The notes beneath the pieces were generated by a model. The model was not told where the DNA came from. It worked only from the letters and a program-made list of their open reading frames with translations, and did not search any database. A stretch of DNA of 64,000 nt. Source: Roseibaca calidilacus (lineage in GTDB: Bacteria; Pseudomonadota; Alphaproteobacteria; Rhodobacterales; Rhodobacteraceae). Positions 1 through 15,812 of this stretch are shown one piece after another (within the stretch, counting starts at the first letter, position 1; every line of letters begins with the position of its first letter). Location of the stretch: positions 1,302,001-1,366,000 of the forward strand of contig NZ_FBYC01000004.1 of assembly GCF_001517585.1 (NCBI RefSeq). Direction: 5' to 3'. The position numbers and the translations under genes were made by a program.

Positions 1-1559
1 GCGCGCAGCGCGTCGCGGCGTTCCTGCGCCTTGCGCTTCTTGTCGGCGTGATCTTCCCAATCGGCCATTTGCGCATCGGCAATGGTGCGGGTCATGTCGA
101 AGCCGAACTCGATATCATCGCGCGATTTCATCGTGAAATAATCGGTCTTGCCCAGATCGTAGAACTGGCGCTGCACGCCCGCTTTCAGAAAGGCTTTCAG
201 ACAACCCAGCAAATATTTGCGCCGGTAGCCGGTGCCGCGCCACGGGTAATGGAACAGCGCCTTTTTCATGTAGAAGCGGCGGTAATTCTTCAGCACCCCT
301 TCCAGCAGTGCGCCGCGCGTCATGGCGGCGGGCTTCATGATGGGGGTCACGAAATTATACTTGGAATAGTCGAACACCTCGACCTGATCGCGCAGTTCTT
401 GGAACAGCGGCGTGAAGGGCCAAGGCGTATACATCGCCCAATTGGCCAAGTCTGGCTGCCAATCCCACGCCATTTGGTAGGTTTCTTCCAGCGTTTCGGG
501 GGTTTCATTGTCCAAACCCACGATGAATTGCGCTTCCACGAAAATATCGGCCTCGCGCAGCAGGCGAATGGCTTCTTTATTCTCGGCGACGGTGGTTTCC
601 TTGTTGAACACATCCAGCTTCATCTGCGCGGCGGCCTCTGTGCCCAAAGACACATGCACCAGCCCCGCCTTGCGGTAGAAGCCCAGCAAATCCTTGTCGC
701 GCATGATATCAGTCACGCGGGTATTGATACCCCATTGAATCCGCTCTGGCAGGCCGCGGGCGATCAATTCCTCGCAGAATTCGACGAATTTCTTCTTGTT
801 GATGGATGGCTCTTCATCGGCGAGGATGAAGAAACCCACTCCGTGGTTTTCGACCAGATCCTCAATCTCATCCACGACCTTTTTCGGGTCGCGCACGCGG
901 TAATCGCGCCAGAATTTCCACTGGCTACAGAAGGAACAGGTGAAGGGGCAGCCCCGCGCCATATTGGGAATGGCCACTTTGCGGTTCAGCGGGATATAGA
1001 TGTATTTATCCCATTCCAGAATGGACCAGTCGGGTTTGATCCCGTCCAGATCCTTGACCGTGGGGGCGGCTTGGGTGGCGGTGATTTCACCGTCATCGAC
1101 AAAGGCCAAACCCTTGATCTTGTGGCGGTCTGCGGGCCAGCGCCCCTCTGCCATGGCCTGCATCAGGGCGACGATGATCTCTTCACCCTCGCCGCGCACG
1201 ATAACGTCGATCCAAGGCGCTTCCGACAGAACCTGCCGGAACATGAAAGTGGCATGAATGCCGCCCAGAACGGTGCGGGCATCAGGGCACACATCTTTCG
1301 CGATGCGCAGGCATTCTTCGGCTTCATAGATGGAGGGGGTGATCGCGGTGGCACCCACCACATCGGGCTGGAGTTCCGCCAGCTTGGCGCGCAATTCATC
1401 CGGGCCGACATGGTTGGTCATCGCGTCGATGAAATGGATGTCGTCAAAGCCGTTATTCTTCAGCGCCCCGGTCAGATAGGCCACCCAAGCGGGCGGCCAG
1501 TTCCCGGCAATCTCGGCGCCGCCGGAATGGTAGTTCGGGTGGATGAAAACGATCCGCAT
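1..1559 (-). CDS. bchE: Mg-protoporphyrin IX monomethyl ester oxidative cyclase, oxygen-independent (BchE), 3' end cut by window
   Basis: Radical-SAM, B12-dependent enzyme that closes the isocyclic ring of bacteriochlorophyll without oxygen. The visible 519 codons run from ATG at 1559 to the window edge without a stop; family length is about 550-600, so only the C-terminal tip is missing. The N-terminal 140 residues look like a cobalamin-binding Rossmann domain, and the radical-SAM motif CPFTCSFC places the 4Fe-4S cysteines at 204, 208 and 211. A GGGGAG ribosome site lies 7 bases before the ATG. It is transcribed away from ppsR, and the gap between them carries two PpsR-type palindromes and an FNR-type box. 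The long plus-strand frame opposite is a shadow. Confidence 0.95.
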   Translation of the reverse strand, partial: MRIVFIHPNYHSGGAEIAGNWPPAWVAYLTGALKNNGFDDIHFIDAMTNHVGPDELRAKLAELQPDVVGATAITPSIYEAEECLRIAKDVCPDARTVLGGIHATFMFRQVLSEAPWIDVIVRGEGEEIIVALMQAMAEGRWPADRHKIKGLAFVDDGEITATQAAPTVKDLDGIKPDWSILEWDKYIYIPLNRKVAIPNMARGCPFTCSFCSQWKFWRDYRVRDPKKVVDEIEDLVENHGVGFFILADEEPSINKKKFVEFCEELIARGLPERIQWGINTRVTDIMRDKDLLGFYRKAGLVHVSLGTEAAAQMKLDVFNKETTVAENKEAIRLLREADIFVEAQFIVGLDNETPETLEETYQMAWDWQPDLANWAMYTPWPFTPLFQELRDQVEVFDYSKYNFVTPIMKPAAMTRGALLEGVLKNYRRFYMKKALFHYPWRGTGYRRKYLLGCLKAFLKAGVQRQFYDLGKTDYFTMKSRDDIEFGFDMTRTIADAQMADWEDHADKKRKAQERRDALR

Positions 1560-1576
1560 GTGACGACTCCCCTATA

Positions 1577-1594
1577 TGTAAGCATAGGTTTACA
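1577..1594. promoter_or_regulatory. PpsR/CrtJ-binding palindrome upstream of bchE
   Basis: TGTAAGCATAGGTTTACA is an exact TGT-N12-ACA palindrome, the established PpsR/CrtJ operator. It sits 18-35 bases upstream of the bchE start, where it would overlap the core promoter. A second, weaker copy begins 7 bases further upstream, the tandem spacing typical of cooperative PpsR binding. Confidence 0.85.
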
Positions 1595-1601
1595 CATAGG
1601 G

Positions 1602-1619
1602 TGACAAGATGAATTGACA
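1602..1619. promoter_or_regulatory. Second, degenerate PpsR-type site upstream of bchE
   Basis: TGACAAGATGAATTGACA matches TGT-N12-ACA with one mismatch in the left half-site. It is 7 bases from the perfect site at 1577-1594 and overlaps the FNR-type box at 1614-1627 by six bases, so PpsR and an FNR protein could compete here. Confidence 0.55.
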
Positions 1620-1627
1620 CAGATCAA
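1614..1627. promoter_or_regulatory. FNR/FnrL-type box upstream of bchE
   Basis: TTGACACAGATCAA matches the FNR consensus TTGAT-N4-ATCAA at nine of ten fixed positions. Its centre is about 61 bases upstream of the bchE ATG. Anaerobic activation by FnrL would suit a gene for the oxygen-independent cyclase. The assignment rests on sequence match and position only. Confidence 0.6.
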
Positions 1628-1657
1628 GATAGGCGCGGTTCGGGCGGAAAAAACGCC

Positions 1658-3085
1658 TCAATCCTCATCGCGCGACAGCATGTCGTATTTGCGCAGCTTC
1701 AGATAAAGCGACTGGCGCGACAGGCCCAGCATTTCGGCGGCGGCCACGCGGTTGTTGCGCGTCAGCTCGATGGCGGTTTCGATGCAGATTCTCTCGATCA
1801 CGTTGGTGGTTTCGGCCACGATGTCTTTCAGCGTGCTGGAGCCGACAAGTTCCATCACGCCGCGCATATCGGCATCTTGCGCGCCCGCATCGCCGCGCCG
1901 GGCCGCCGCGTTAGAGGCATTGCGGATCACCAGCGCCAGAACCGGCGTCAAGCGGTCATCCAGCCATGTGGCCGAAATTTCGGCGGCCACGGTGGCGTCA
2001 AAATCGGTCTTCAGCTTGGTGGAATACATGCGCAACTGGCCCGCGCGCTGCGCGTTCTCCAACAGCACTTTCAGGTCCACAACGCCACGCGCCAAGAAAT
2101 CCGCGACAGAACGCCCCTGAACCGCGCTGGGGTTCGACACGTCGGTCAGGTTCAGGAAGGTTTCGTTGGCGGCCAGAATATTGCCGTCGCGGTCGGTGAA
2201 CACAATGGCATCCGGGCCGCGATAGAACAACTGGCGCAGGTTCGCCACCAGCTTGCCATCGGCAACCGACCCCAATTCCGGGTCGCTCAGCCGCACAAGA
2301 ACAAGCTGTTCGCCCGCCGCGCGGAACAGTTTGGACGACAGCAAAAGCTGGCGCTGCGAGATTTTCAGTTCCACCTCTATCGGGCTGGGCGCATCCATCG
2401 CCAGCGGCGAGGTCAGCGCCGACATCAACTCTCCGCGCCGCCGCCCGTTGAACCGTTCGGAAAAGGGGGTATCCAGCAGATCGGCCCGCGAGGCACCGAA
2501 TAACGACGCCGCGTTATGGTTCAGGTCCACGATCGCCCCGGTTGTCGCCGACACCAGCGCCACCGCGTCAGATGTGAAATCCATCAGCAGCCGGTAGCGG
2601 GTGTCCAATTCGCGTTGCGATTCGTAATCCTGCTCCAGCGCGATTTGCGCATTCATAAGCTGTTGCTGCATTTCCATGACCGGGCGCTGGTCTTGTCCCA
2701 GCAGCAGCACTTCTTCGCTTTGGGCGACCCAATGCATGGCATAGCGCACCGGCACGCCGCCGCTGCCCACGCCCTTATGCACCAGTTCGACCCAGCGGAA
2801 AGGCGACGCCTCTCCGGTCTTGGCCCGCTCGGCCAGATCCGCGCAGCGCGCGCGGAACCGGTCGGCGGAATCGCCGTCCAAAGATGCCGAAAACTCTTGC
2901 CCGACCCAAGCTTTCACAACCCCTGCAAAGCCGGAATCGGGCTTGGCAACGGCGGCGCGCACCCGTCCGTCATGCCCGACCACAATCGACACATCGGACA
3001 GTGTTGCCACCACAGAGGTGACGACCGGGTCCCTTAGGATAGGGACCGCGCCGTCCGACTGAAAATTGGCACCATCATTCGACAC
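1658..3085 (-). CDS. ppsR: PpsR/CrtJ, aerobic repressor of photosynthesis genes
   Basis: Redox- and light-responsive transcription factor that binds TGT-N12-ACA and represses bch, crt and light-harvesting genes. The 475 residues show PAS-like segments in the N-terminal and central parts and a C-terminal Fis-type helix-turn-helix (about 430-470). The start is GTG at 3085 with AGGGAG upstream. Only two cysteines are present, C81 and C434; C434 lies at the start of the DNA-binding helices, like C420/C424 of studied homologues, but no cysteine lies near residue 250 where those proteins have a second redox cysteine. Neighbours aerR and bchE fit the canonical cluster. Confidence 0.95.
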   Translation of the reverse strand: MSNDGANFQSDGAVPILRDPVVTSVVATLSDVSIVVGHDGRVRAAVAKPDSGFAGVVKAWVGQEFSASLDGDSADRFRARCADLAERAKTGEASPFRWVELVHKGVGSGGVPVRYAMHWVAQSEEVLLLGQDQRPVMEMQQQLMNAQIALEQDYESQRELDTRYRLLMDFTSDAVALVSATTGAIVDLNHNAASLFGASRADLLDTPFSERFNGRRRGELMSALTSPLAMDAPSPIEVELKISQRQLLLSSKLFRAAGEQLVLVRLSDPELGSVADGKLVANLRQLFYRGPDAIVFTDRDGNILAANETFLNLTDVSNPSAVQGRSVADFLARGVVDLKVLLENAQRAGQLRMYSTKLKTDFDATVAAEISATWLDDRLTPVLALVIRNASNAAARRGDAGAQDADMRGVMELVGSSTLKDIVAETTNVIERICIETAIELTRNNRVAAAEMLGLSRQSLYLKLRKYDMLSRDED

Positions 3086-3142
3086 GTGCGACTTGCTCCC
3101 TTACAGGGTTCACCGGAGGTAAACCTAAGCTTGACGTCCCGC

Positions 3143-3979
3143 CTACTCGGCGGCCTGCGCCCTTTTGTTAAAGCCGCATACCGCAAGTGCCTTGGTCACA
3201 TCACACGTCGCCAAGTCGGCCCCGACATGGCTGGCCAAAGACTTTAAATCCATGTCTTTCTGCAACTCTTTCAATATACCGCCACCTAAGACTATCGGCA
3301 GATCACTCACCGGCAACCTACGAATTTTCTTCACCAATTCGATACAAGACGCAAGGCAAGAACGGTTTGACGCAGAGACAAAAACCGCATTGAAGCGGCT
3401 ATTTTGCAATTGTTGCTCTAAAAATGACGGCGTCGGCACAAGACAGACGCGAACGGACACCCCGACACGCCGCATCTGGTTCGCGGCCACCATGGCGCCA
3501 AGGGTATGCTGCTCGCCGCCGGGCATCAGCAGCAGGACACGCGGGCCATGCGGATCGCCGATACTGTCCGACACCCAGGCCCGCCCCAATTCGCGCAACA
3601 GCGCCTGTAGGCGCGACATGCGCAGCGTGGCTTGCAGAATATCCAGATCGCCCTCGTGCCAGTCATTGCCGATCCGGCTGATGGCGGCGGGGAAGTATAT
3701 GTCGATAATCTGTTCGGCCGCGATGCCGAAGCGCTTCATCTCGGTATACAGGCGACCCAGCGGTTCGGTATCGCCATTCACGGCGTGACGCAGCAGCAAA
3801 GCCAGAACGTCCTCTTGCGGCACACCGGTCGCGATGGGCGTGTTGCGTTGCAACTCCGACACGACGCGCAGCGCGAACTGTGTCAATGCACCACCCGATG
3901 CGCCTCTGTCTCGCTGATCTGTCTGGCCGTGATACTCCACATCGCCCTCACAGGTTGCGCCGGGCGCGGGTTCGCTCAT
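3143..3979 (-). CDS. aerR: AerR/PpaA, cobalamin-binding antirepressor of PpsR
   Basis: B12-binding light-sensing regulator that modulates PpsR/CrtJ. From ATG 3979 it has 278 residues. A four-helix segment with WHEGDLD (about 107-113) precedes a B12-binding Rossmann domain with GGEQHTLG; H158 is the expected cobalt ligand. The reading frame stays open upstream to a TTG at 4009, but the ATG is preferred; the ribosome site is weak either way. It is read from the intergenic region shared with bchF, which has two PpsR operators, so it may itself be PpsR-controlled. Confidence 0.88.
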   Translation of the reverse strand: MSEPAPGATCEGDVEYHGQTDQRDRGASGGALTQFALRVVSELQRNTPIATGVPQEDVLALLLRHAVNGDTEPLGRLYTEMKRFGIAAEQIIDIYFPAAISRIGNDWHEGDLDILQATLRMSRLQALLRELGRAWVSDSIGDPHGPRVLLLMPGGEQHTLGAMVAANQMRRVGVSVRVCLVPTPSFLEQQLQNSRFNAVFVSASNRSCLASCIELVKKIRRLPVSDLPIVLGGGILKELQKDMDLKSLASHVGADLATCDVTKALAVCGFNKRAQAAE

Positions 3980-4031
3980 CGAACAGCCCAGAGCAATTTT
4001 CAGCTTCAAGTTTCGCAGTTGGCCAAAAGAA

Positions 4032-4049
4032 TGTCAAAAGAAACTTACA
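4032..4049. promoter_or_regulatory. PpsR/CrtJ-binding palindrome, aerR side of the aerR-bchF intergenic region
   Basis: TGTCAAAAGAAACTTACA is an exact TGT-N12-ACA. It lies 53 bases upstream of the aerR ATG and 144 bases from the second perfect site at 4176, an arrangement that would allow looping or separate control of the two divergent units. Confidence 0.8.
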
Positions 4050-4175
4050 CCAAATTCGGTAGCATCGCAAAAGCCATCGGAAATCCATAGCTTCGCTACA
4101 GTAAAACTTGGGCTTTGCTTAGAATATAACCCCATATGCTGGAATTTCGGACGCCTGCCAAGCAGCCCTAAGGAT

Positions 4176-4193
4176 TGTAAGTTTTAATTGACA
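4176..4193. promoter_or_regulatory. PpsR/CrtJ-binding palindrome over the bchF promoter
   Basis: TGTAAGTTTTAATTGACA is an exact TGT-N12-ACA whose right end contains the candidate -35 hexamer TTGACA (4188-4193). Binding would block the promoter directly. It lies about 55 bases before the bchF start. Confidence 0.85.
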
Positions 4194-4217
4194 CTTTGCC
4201 ATTCAGGGCAGTAACAT
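4188..4217 (+). promoter_or_regulatory. Candidate promoter of the bchF-puh superoperon
   Basis: TTGACA at 4188-4193 and TAACAT at 4212-4217 are 18 bases apart, a reasonable sigma-70-type promoter. The -35 lies inside the PpsR palindrome. A 5' leader of roughly 25 bases would remain before bchF. Confidence 0.55.
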
Positions 4218-4222
4218 CATGA

Positions 4223-6019
<1,797 letters not shown>

Positions 6020-6029
6020 CCGCCTCTTT

Positions 6030-6071
6030 CATCCTTGCAAAAATATCCCGGGGTCCGGGGCAGCGCCCCGG
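6030..6071. repeat. Dispersed intergenic repeat with GC hairpin, copy 1 (bchN-bchB)
   Basis: ATCCTTGCAAAAATATCCCG is followed by a perfect stem, CCGGGGC/GCCCCGG, with a 3-base loop (6055-6071). The same core occurs inverted at 11232-11280, and in related form at 26380-26443 and 43410-43440, always in short intergenic gaps. Confidence 0.75.
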
Positions 6072-6080
6072 AGATCAGCT

Positions 6081-7647
6081 ATGAAGCTCGCCGTCTGGAC
6101 ATATGAAGGCCCGCCCCATGTTGGCGCGATGCGCGTCGCCACCGGCATGCGCGACATGCATATGGTGCTGCACGCCCCGCAGGGCGACACCTATGCCGAT
6201 CTTTTGTTCACCATGATCGAACGGCGCAACCACCGCCCGCCTGTCAGCTACACCACCTTTCAGGCGCGCGATCTGGGCGCCGATACGGCAGGTCTGTTCA
6301 AATCCGCCTGCCAAGATGCCTATGACCGCTTCCAGCCCGAAGCGCTGATCGTCGCCGCGTCCTGCACCGCTGAACTGATCCAGGATGATCCCGGCGGTCT
6401 GGCCGAAACCATGGGCCTGCCGGTGCCCGCGATTGCGCTGGAATTGCCCAGCTACCAGCGCAAGGAAAATTTCGGCTGCGACGAGGCGTTCTTGCAAATC
6501 TGCCGCGCCCTCGCCGCGCCCATGGCCCGCACCGACCGCGTGACCTGCAACATCCTTGGACCCACCGCCTTGGGCTTCCGTCACCGCGATGATCTGGCCG
6601 AAATTACCGGCCTGCTGTCGGAAATGGGCATAGAGGTGAACGTGGCGGCCCCTATGGGCGCGTCGCCTGCGGACATCAAGCGCATGGGGGCCGCGCATTT
6701 CAACGTGCTGCTTTACCCGGAAACCGCCGAATCCGCCGCGCGCTGGCTGGAAAAGGAACACGGCCAGCCGTTTACGAAAACCATCCCCATCGGCGCAAAC
6801 GCCACCCGCGCCTTTATCGACGAAGTGCGCGCGCTGTCGGGCAGCACCCTGCAGGTGGACGAAACCCGCCTGCGCCAGCCTTGGTGGGCAGCAAGCGTGG
6901 ACAGCACCTATCTGACCGGCAAGCGCGTGTTCCTGTTTGGCGATGGCACGCATGTCATGGCCGCCGCCAAGGTCGCCCGTGATGAAATGGGCTTCGAGGT
7001 TTGCGGCATGGGCTGCTACAACCGCGAACAGGCGCGGCCCCTGCGCGCGCTGGCCCGCGAATTCGGGCTAGAGGCGCTGATCACCGATGATTATCTCGAT
7101 GTCGAAGCCGCGATCGAGGCCGCCGCGCCCGAGATGATCTTGGGCACCCAGATGGAACGCCATATCGGCAAGCGTCTGGGCATTCCCTGCGCGGTCATCT
7201 CCGCGCCTGTGCATGTGCAGGATTTCCCCGCCCGCTACGCGCCCCAGATGGGGTTCGAGGGCGCGAATGTGCTGTTTGACACATGGGTGCATCCGCTGGT
7301 CATGGGGCTGGAAGAGCACCTATTGCACATGTTCCGCGAGGATTTCGAATTCCACGACGACGCAGGCCCTTCGCACCATGGCGGCCACGCACCACGGGCA
7401 GAGGCCAGCGCGCCCGCCGCACCTGCGGCCGCGGCGGGCGGGGGCTCGATGCCCCCGGCGGACGCCCCCCCTTCACAGGTCAGCGCCGCGCATCAGAACG
7501 TGGTTTGGCTGTCCTGTGCCGAACGCGAGTTGAAGAAAATCCCCTTTTTCGTGCGCGGCAAGGCGCGGCGCAATACCGAGGCCTTCGCCACCGAAAAAGG
7601 CCTGCACGAGATTTCGGTCGACACGCTTTATGAAGCGAAGGCGCATT

Positions 7648-7658
<11 letters not shown>
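6081..7658 (+). CDS. bchB: Light-independent protochlorophyllide reductase subunit B
   Basis: Second subunit of the NB component of dark protochlorophyllide reductase, 525 residues, the usual length. D36, in APQGDTYAD, matches the unusual aspartate ligand of the NB 4Fe-4S cluster. An Ala/Pro-rich linker (about 430-470) leads to a small C-terminal domain with [12 protein letters not shown] that covers the substrate site in known structures. The stop lies just inside the bchH frame. Confidence 0.96.
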
Positions 7659-12189
<4,531 letters not shown>

Positions 12190-12190
<1 letters not shown>

Positions 12191-12867
12191 TGCGCGACAC
12201 CGCCACTTCCAGCGCGAGCTATGACGCCACGCGCCTTCGCGTTGCCAGCTACTTCGATGGCACGGCCACGCGCGTGTGGGAGCGTCTGACATCGGACGCG
12301 CCGGTCAGCCGCGTGCGCCAGACCGTGCGCGAGGGCCGCGACGCGATGCGCGCGATGATGCTGGCGCAGTTGCCCGACGACCTGCGCGGTGCACGCGTGC
12401 TGGATGCGGGCTGCGGCACCGGGGCGGCAAGCGCGGAACTTGCCGCACGCGGGGCGGATGTGGTGGCGATTGATATCTCGCCCAAGCTGGTCGAGATTGC
12501 AGAAACTCGCTTGCCCAAGGGTTTGGCCGGCAATGTGACGTTCGCTTCCGGCGATATGCTGGCCGAAGGTCTGGGCCGGTTCGACCATGTGATCGCGATG
12601 GACAGCCTGATCTACTACGCGCAGCCCGATCTGGAAGCGGCGCTCGACGGTTTGTCGGCGCGCGCGGGTCAGGTCGTGTTTACCGTCGCCCCGCGCACGC
12701 CGCTGCTGATGGCGATGTGGAACGCGGGCAAGATATTCCCGCGCTCGGACCGCTCGCCCACCATGATCCCGCATGACTGGCGGCGCATGAACGTCACGGG
12801 TCTGGGCCGCGTGGGCCGCGTGTCGCGCGGATTCTACATTTCCGAATGCCTGAAGGTGCGGCCATGA
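12190..12867 (+). CDS. bchM: Magnesium-protoporphyrin IX O-methyltransferase
   Basis: SAM-dependent methylation of the C13 propionate of Mg-protoporphyrin IX, giving the substrate for BchE and AcsF. 225 residues from ATG 12190, which shares a base with the bchL stop (a TTG one codon earlier is possible). The SAM motif VLDAGCGTGAAS lies near residue 75. Its TGA overlaps the lhaA ATG. Confidence 0.94.
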
Positions 12868-14297
12868 TTATCGGCAAAGGCACGATCAAGAACCTGAGCG
12901 CCAGTTGGCTGCCCTTCGCGGATGCGGCAAGCGCCGATCTGACACTGGCGCAGATCTGGCGGATGAGCCTGTTTCAGGTCAGCGTGGGCATGGCCACGGT
13001 GCTGCTGCTGGGCACGCTGAACCGGGTGATGATCGTGGAGTTGTCACTGGCCGCAAGCCTTGTCGCAATCATGATCGCGCTGCCGGTGCTGATCGCGCCG
13101 TTTCGGGCGTTTCTGGGGTTCCGGTCGGACAATCACCGCTCTGCCATTGGCTGGAAGCGCATACCGTATTTGTGGTTCGGGTCACTCTGGCAGTTCGGGG
13201 GCCTTGCGGTCATGCCGTTTGCGCTGATCGTGCTGAATGGCGACAATGTCTATGACGTGCCATTTGCAGGCGAGGTTCTGGCGGCACTGGCCTTTCTGAT
13301 GACCGGCCTTGGACTGCATATGACCCAGACCGCCGGCGTGGCCTTGGCCGCAGACCGCGCGACGGATGAAACCCGCCCGCGTGTGGTGGCGCTGCTTTAC
13401 GTCACCTACCTTGCAGGCATGGCGATTTCAGCGCTGATCGTGGGCTATTTGCTGCGCGATTTCAGCGAGTTGACCCTGATCCGCGTGGTGCAGGGCTGCG
13501 CCGTGGTCACGCTGGCGCTGAACATTGTCGCGCTGTGGAAGCAAGAGCATGTCCGCCCCATGACCCGCGCAGAGCGCGCGGCGCCGCAACCGTCCTTTCG
13601 CGATGCATGGAATGATTACATCAAGGGCGGCCAAGCGGGCCGGTTGCTGGCGGTCGTGTTCGTGGGCGGGCTGGCCTTCAACATGCAGGATGTGCTGCTG
13701 GAACCTTATGGCGGCGATGTGCTGGGCCTGTCGGTTGCCGCCACGACCACGCTGACCGCCGTTTGGGCCGTGGGCGCGTTGATCGGCTTTTTGTGGGCCG
13801 CGCGCGGGTTGGGGCAAGATGCAGACCCGTTCCGGCTGGCCGGACGGGGCCTGTTGTTCGGCATCTTGGCCTTTTCCGCCGTCATCTTCGCAGGCCCGCT
13901 GCAATTTGCGCCGCTGTTCTTTGCGGGGGCGTTCGGGATCGGGCTGGGGCTGGGGCTGTTTGCCGTGACCACGCTGACCGCCGCCATGGAAATGCCGCGC
14001 CGGGGCGGTGTCGGCGGCGGGCTGGCGCTGGGTGCCTGGGGGGCTGCGCAAGCCACGGCAGCGGGGTTGGCCACCATCATCGGCGGCGGGCTGCGCGACA
14101 CGGTTCAGACCTTGGCCGATGCAGGCCATCTGGGCGCGGGCCTGATGACCCCCGATATCGGCTATTCCGTCGTCTACCACCTGGAGATCGGGCTGTTGTT
14201 CCTGACCCTCATCATCCTCGGGCCGCTGGTGCGGACCCGTATCGTTACCACCGAACCACGCAACCAACGGATCGGCCTTGCCGATTTTCCGACCTGA
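12864..14297 (+). CDS. lhaA: Light-harvesting complex assembly protein LhaA (PucC/MFS family)
   Basis: Inner-membrane protein of the bacteriochlorophyll delivery/PucC branch of the major facilitator family, needed for LH1 assembly. 477 residues with about twelve hydrophobic helices; the motif RSDNHRSAIGWKRIPY in the first cytoplasmic loop is characteristic. Starts within the bchM stop (ATGA). The position before puhA is conserved in Rhodobacteraceae, and transcription running through it into puhA is expected. Confidence 0.93.
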   Translation: MIIGKGTIKNLSASWLPFADAASADLTLAQIWRMSLFQVSVGMATVLLLGTLNRVMIVELSLAASLVAIMIALPVLIAPFRAFLGFRSDNHRSAIGWKRIPYLWFGSLWQFGGLAVMPFALIVLNGDNVYDVPFAGEVLAALAFLMTGLGLHMTQTAGVALAADRATDETRPRVVALLYVTYLAGMAISALIVGYLLRDFSELTLIRVVQGCAVVTLALNIVALWKQEHVRPMTRAERAAPQPSFRDAWNDYIKGGQAGRLLAVVFVGGLAFNMQDVLLEPYGGDVLGLSVAATTTLTAVWAVGALIGFLWAARGLGQDADPFRLAGRGLLFGILAFSAVIFAGPLQFAPLFFAGAFGIGLGLGLFAVTTLTAAMEMPRRGGVGGGLALGAWGAAQATAAGLATIIGGGLRDTVQTLADAGHLGAGLMTPDIGYSVVYHLEIGLLFLTLIILGPLVRTRIVTTEPRNQRIGLADFPT

Positions 14298-14317
14298 CCT
14301 GAAACGGAGGACTACCC

Positions 14318-15121
14318 ATGGAAACCCCATATGGCTGGATATTCTTTGGCAATTTCGATCTGGCGTTGATCTCGCTTTATGCCTTCTGGTTGTTTTTCGC
14401 AGGGCTGATCTACTACATCCAGCGCGAGAACCAGCGCGAAGGCTACCCGCTGGAAAATGACGATGGCAGCCCTGCGGGATCGAACCTGTCGGTGCCAGAG
14501 CCCAAGACCTTCTTGCTGCCGCATGGCCGCGGCGAATACCTTGCCCCGCCGGTCGAGCGCGAAACCCGCGATCTGGCGCTGGCCCCCACCGCGAAATCGG
14601 GCGGCTTTCCCTTTGCGCCCACGGGTGATCCGATGCTGGACGGTGTTGGCCCGGCATCTTGGGCGGCGCGCCGCGACGAGGCGGAACTGGACGGCCACGG
14701 CCACCCCAAGATCCAGCCCATGGCCAAGGTCGGCGAATTCGCCGTGTCTGCCGGGCGCGACCCGCGCGGTCTGCCGGTTGTCGGCAATGACCAGAAACCG
14801 GCGGGCAAGGTCACTGATATGTGGGTGGATGTGCCCGAACAGCTTGTGCGCTACCTTGAAGTGACGCTGGATGACGGCAGCAAGCGCCTTGTGCCCATGA
14901 CCATGGTGCGGCTGAAAGCGACGATGGCCTATGTCAACTCGATCGACTCGGGCTCTTTCACCGATGCGCCGAAGATCAGCTCGGACGCGCAGGTCACCAA
15001 GCTGGAAGAAGAGAAGGTCTCGGCCTTCTACGCGGGTGGCTACATGTATCGCAATGACAAGCGTGTCTCGCCCATGAGCAAGCTGCGAATCCTGTCTGGC
15101 ATGATGTCGAAGCCTGCCTGA
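14318..15121 (+). CDS. puhA: Photosynthetic reaction centre H subunit
   Basis: Caps the cytoplasmic side of the reaction centre and helps proton delivery to QB. 267 residues: short periplasmic N-terminus, one membrane helix (about 12-32), then a PRC-barrel cytoplasmic domain. The ribosome site ACGGAGG is strong. The partner pufLM genes are outside the window. Confidence 0.97.
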   Translation: METPYGWIFFGNFDLALISLYAFWLFFAGLIYYIQRENQREGYPLENDDGSPAGSNLSVPEPKTFLLPHGRGEYLAPPVERETRDLALAPTAKSGGFPFAPTGDPMLDGVGPASWAARRDEAELDGHGHPKIQPMAKVGEFAVSAGRDPRGLPVVGNDQKPAGKVTDMWVDVPEQLVRYLEVTLDDGSKRLVPMTMVRLKATMAYVNSIDSGSFTDAPKISSDAQVTKLEEEKVSAFYAGGYMYRNDKRVSPMSKLRILSGMMSKPA

Positions 15122-15160
15122 CCGACCGCGCGTAACGCCAAGAAAACAAGGAACCGGCCC

Positions 15161-15799
15161 ATGTCACATGATGATTTCGCATTCGAACCCGTGAAGGGGT
15201 TGCCCGAGCGCCCCCCCGAACACGAACACATCCTGTGGCAGGGCCGGCCCGATACTTGGGCGCTGGCGGTCGAGGCTTACAAGATCAACTGGATCAGCGC
15301 CTATTTCGCGGTGATCGTGCTGTGGCGCGCCGGTGTCGGCGCGGCCGAAAGCGGGGGCGCGGGGGCCTTCGCCTTTGGCCTGCCCTATGCGATCCTTTGG
15401 GCCATGGCCTTTGCCGTGGTGCTGCTGCTGGCATGGGTGCAGGCGCGCGCAACCGTCTATACCATTACCACCGCGCGGGTTGCCATGCGGATCGGGGCGG
15501 CGCTGACGGTTACGCTGAACCTGCCCTTCCGCCAGATTGCCAATGCCGATCTGAAACTGCGCAAGAATGGCACGGGCACCATTGCGCTGGAAACACTTGG
15601 GGAAACACAGTTTTCCTACCTTGTTCTTTGGCCGCATCTGCGCCCCGGCCATGTGAAGGTCACCAAACCGGCTTTGCGCTGCATCCCGGACGCGGCGAAA
15701 GTGGCAGGCATTCTGGCCGAAGCCGCCGAAGCGCGCATCAGCCAGCCCGTTATCGAACGCAAGACCGCGCCGCAAGGCGATCTGGTTGCCGCCGAATAA
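15161..15799 (+). CDS. puhB: Photosynthetic complex assembly protein PuhB
   Basis: Membrane protein with a bPH2-like fold, required for efficient reaction-centre assembly. 212 residues with hydrophobic helices around 45-60 and 72-95, then a soluble domain. Located directly after puhA as in other purple bacteria. Its stop is followed by the AAGGAGG ribosome site of puhC. Confidence 0.93.
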   Translation: MSHDDFAFEPVKGLPERPPEHEHILWQGRPDTWALAVEAYKINWISAYFAVIVLWRAGVGAAESGGAGAFAFGLPYAILWAMAFAVVLLLAWVQARATVYTITTARVAMRIGAALTVTLNLPFRQIANADLKLRKNGTGTIALETLGETQFSYLVLWPHLRPGHVKVTKPALRCIPDAAKVAGILAEAAEARISQPVIERKTAPQGDLVAAE

Positions 15800-15812
15800 G
15801 GAGGGCACGCAC

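Noticed and set aside
48-1604. Long plus-strand open frame (518 codons) opposite bchE
   Set aside because: His/Gln/Gly-rich composition typical of an antisense shadow in GC-rich DNA; the minus-strand frame has the full BchE motif set.
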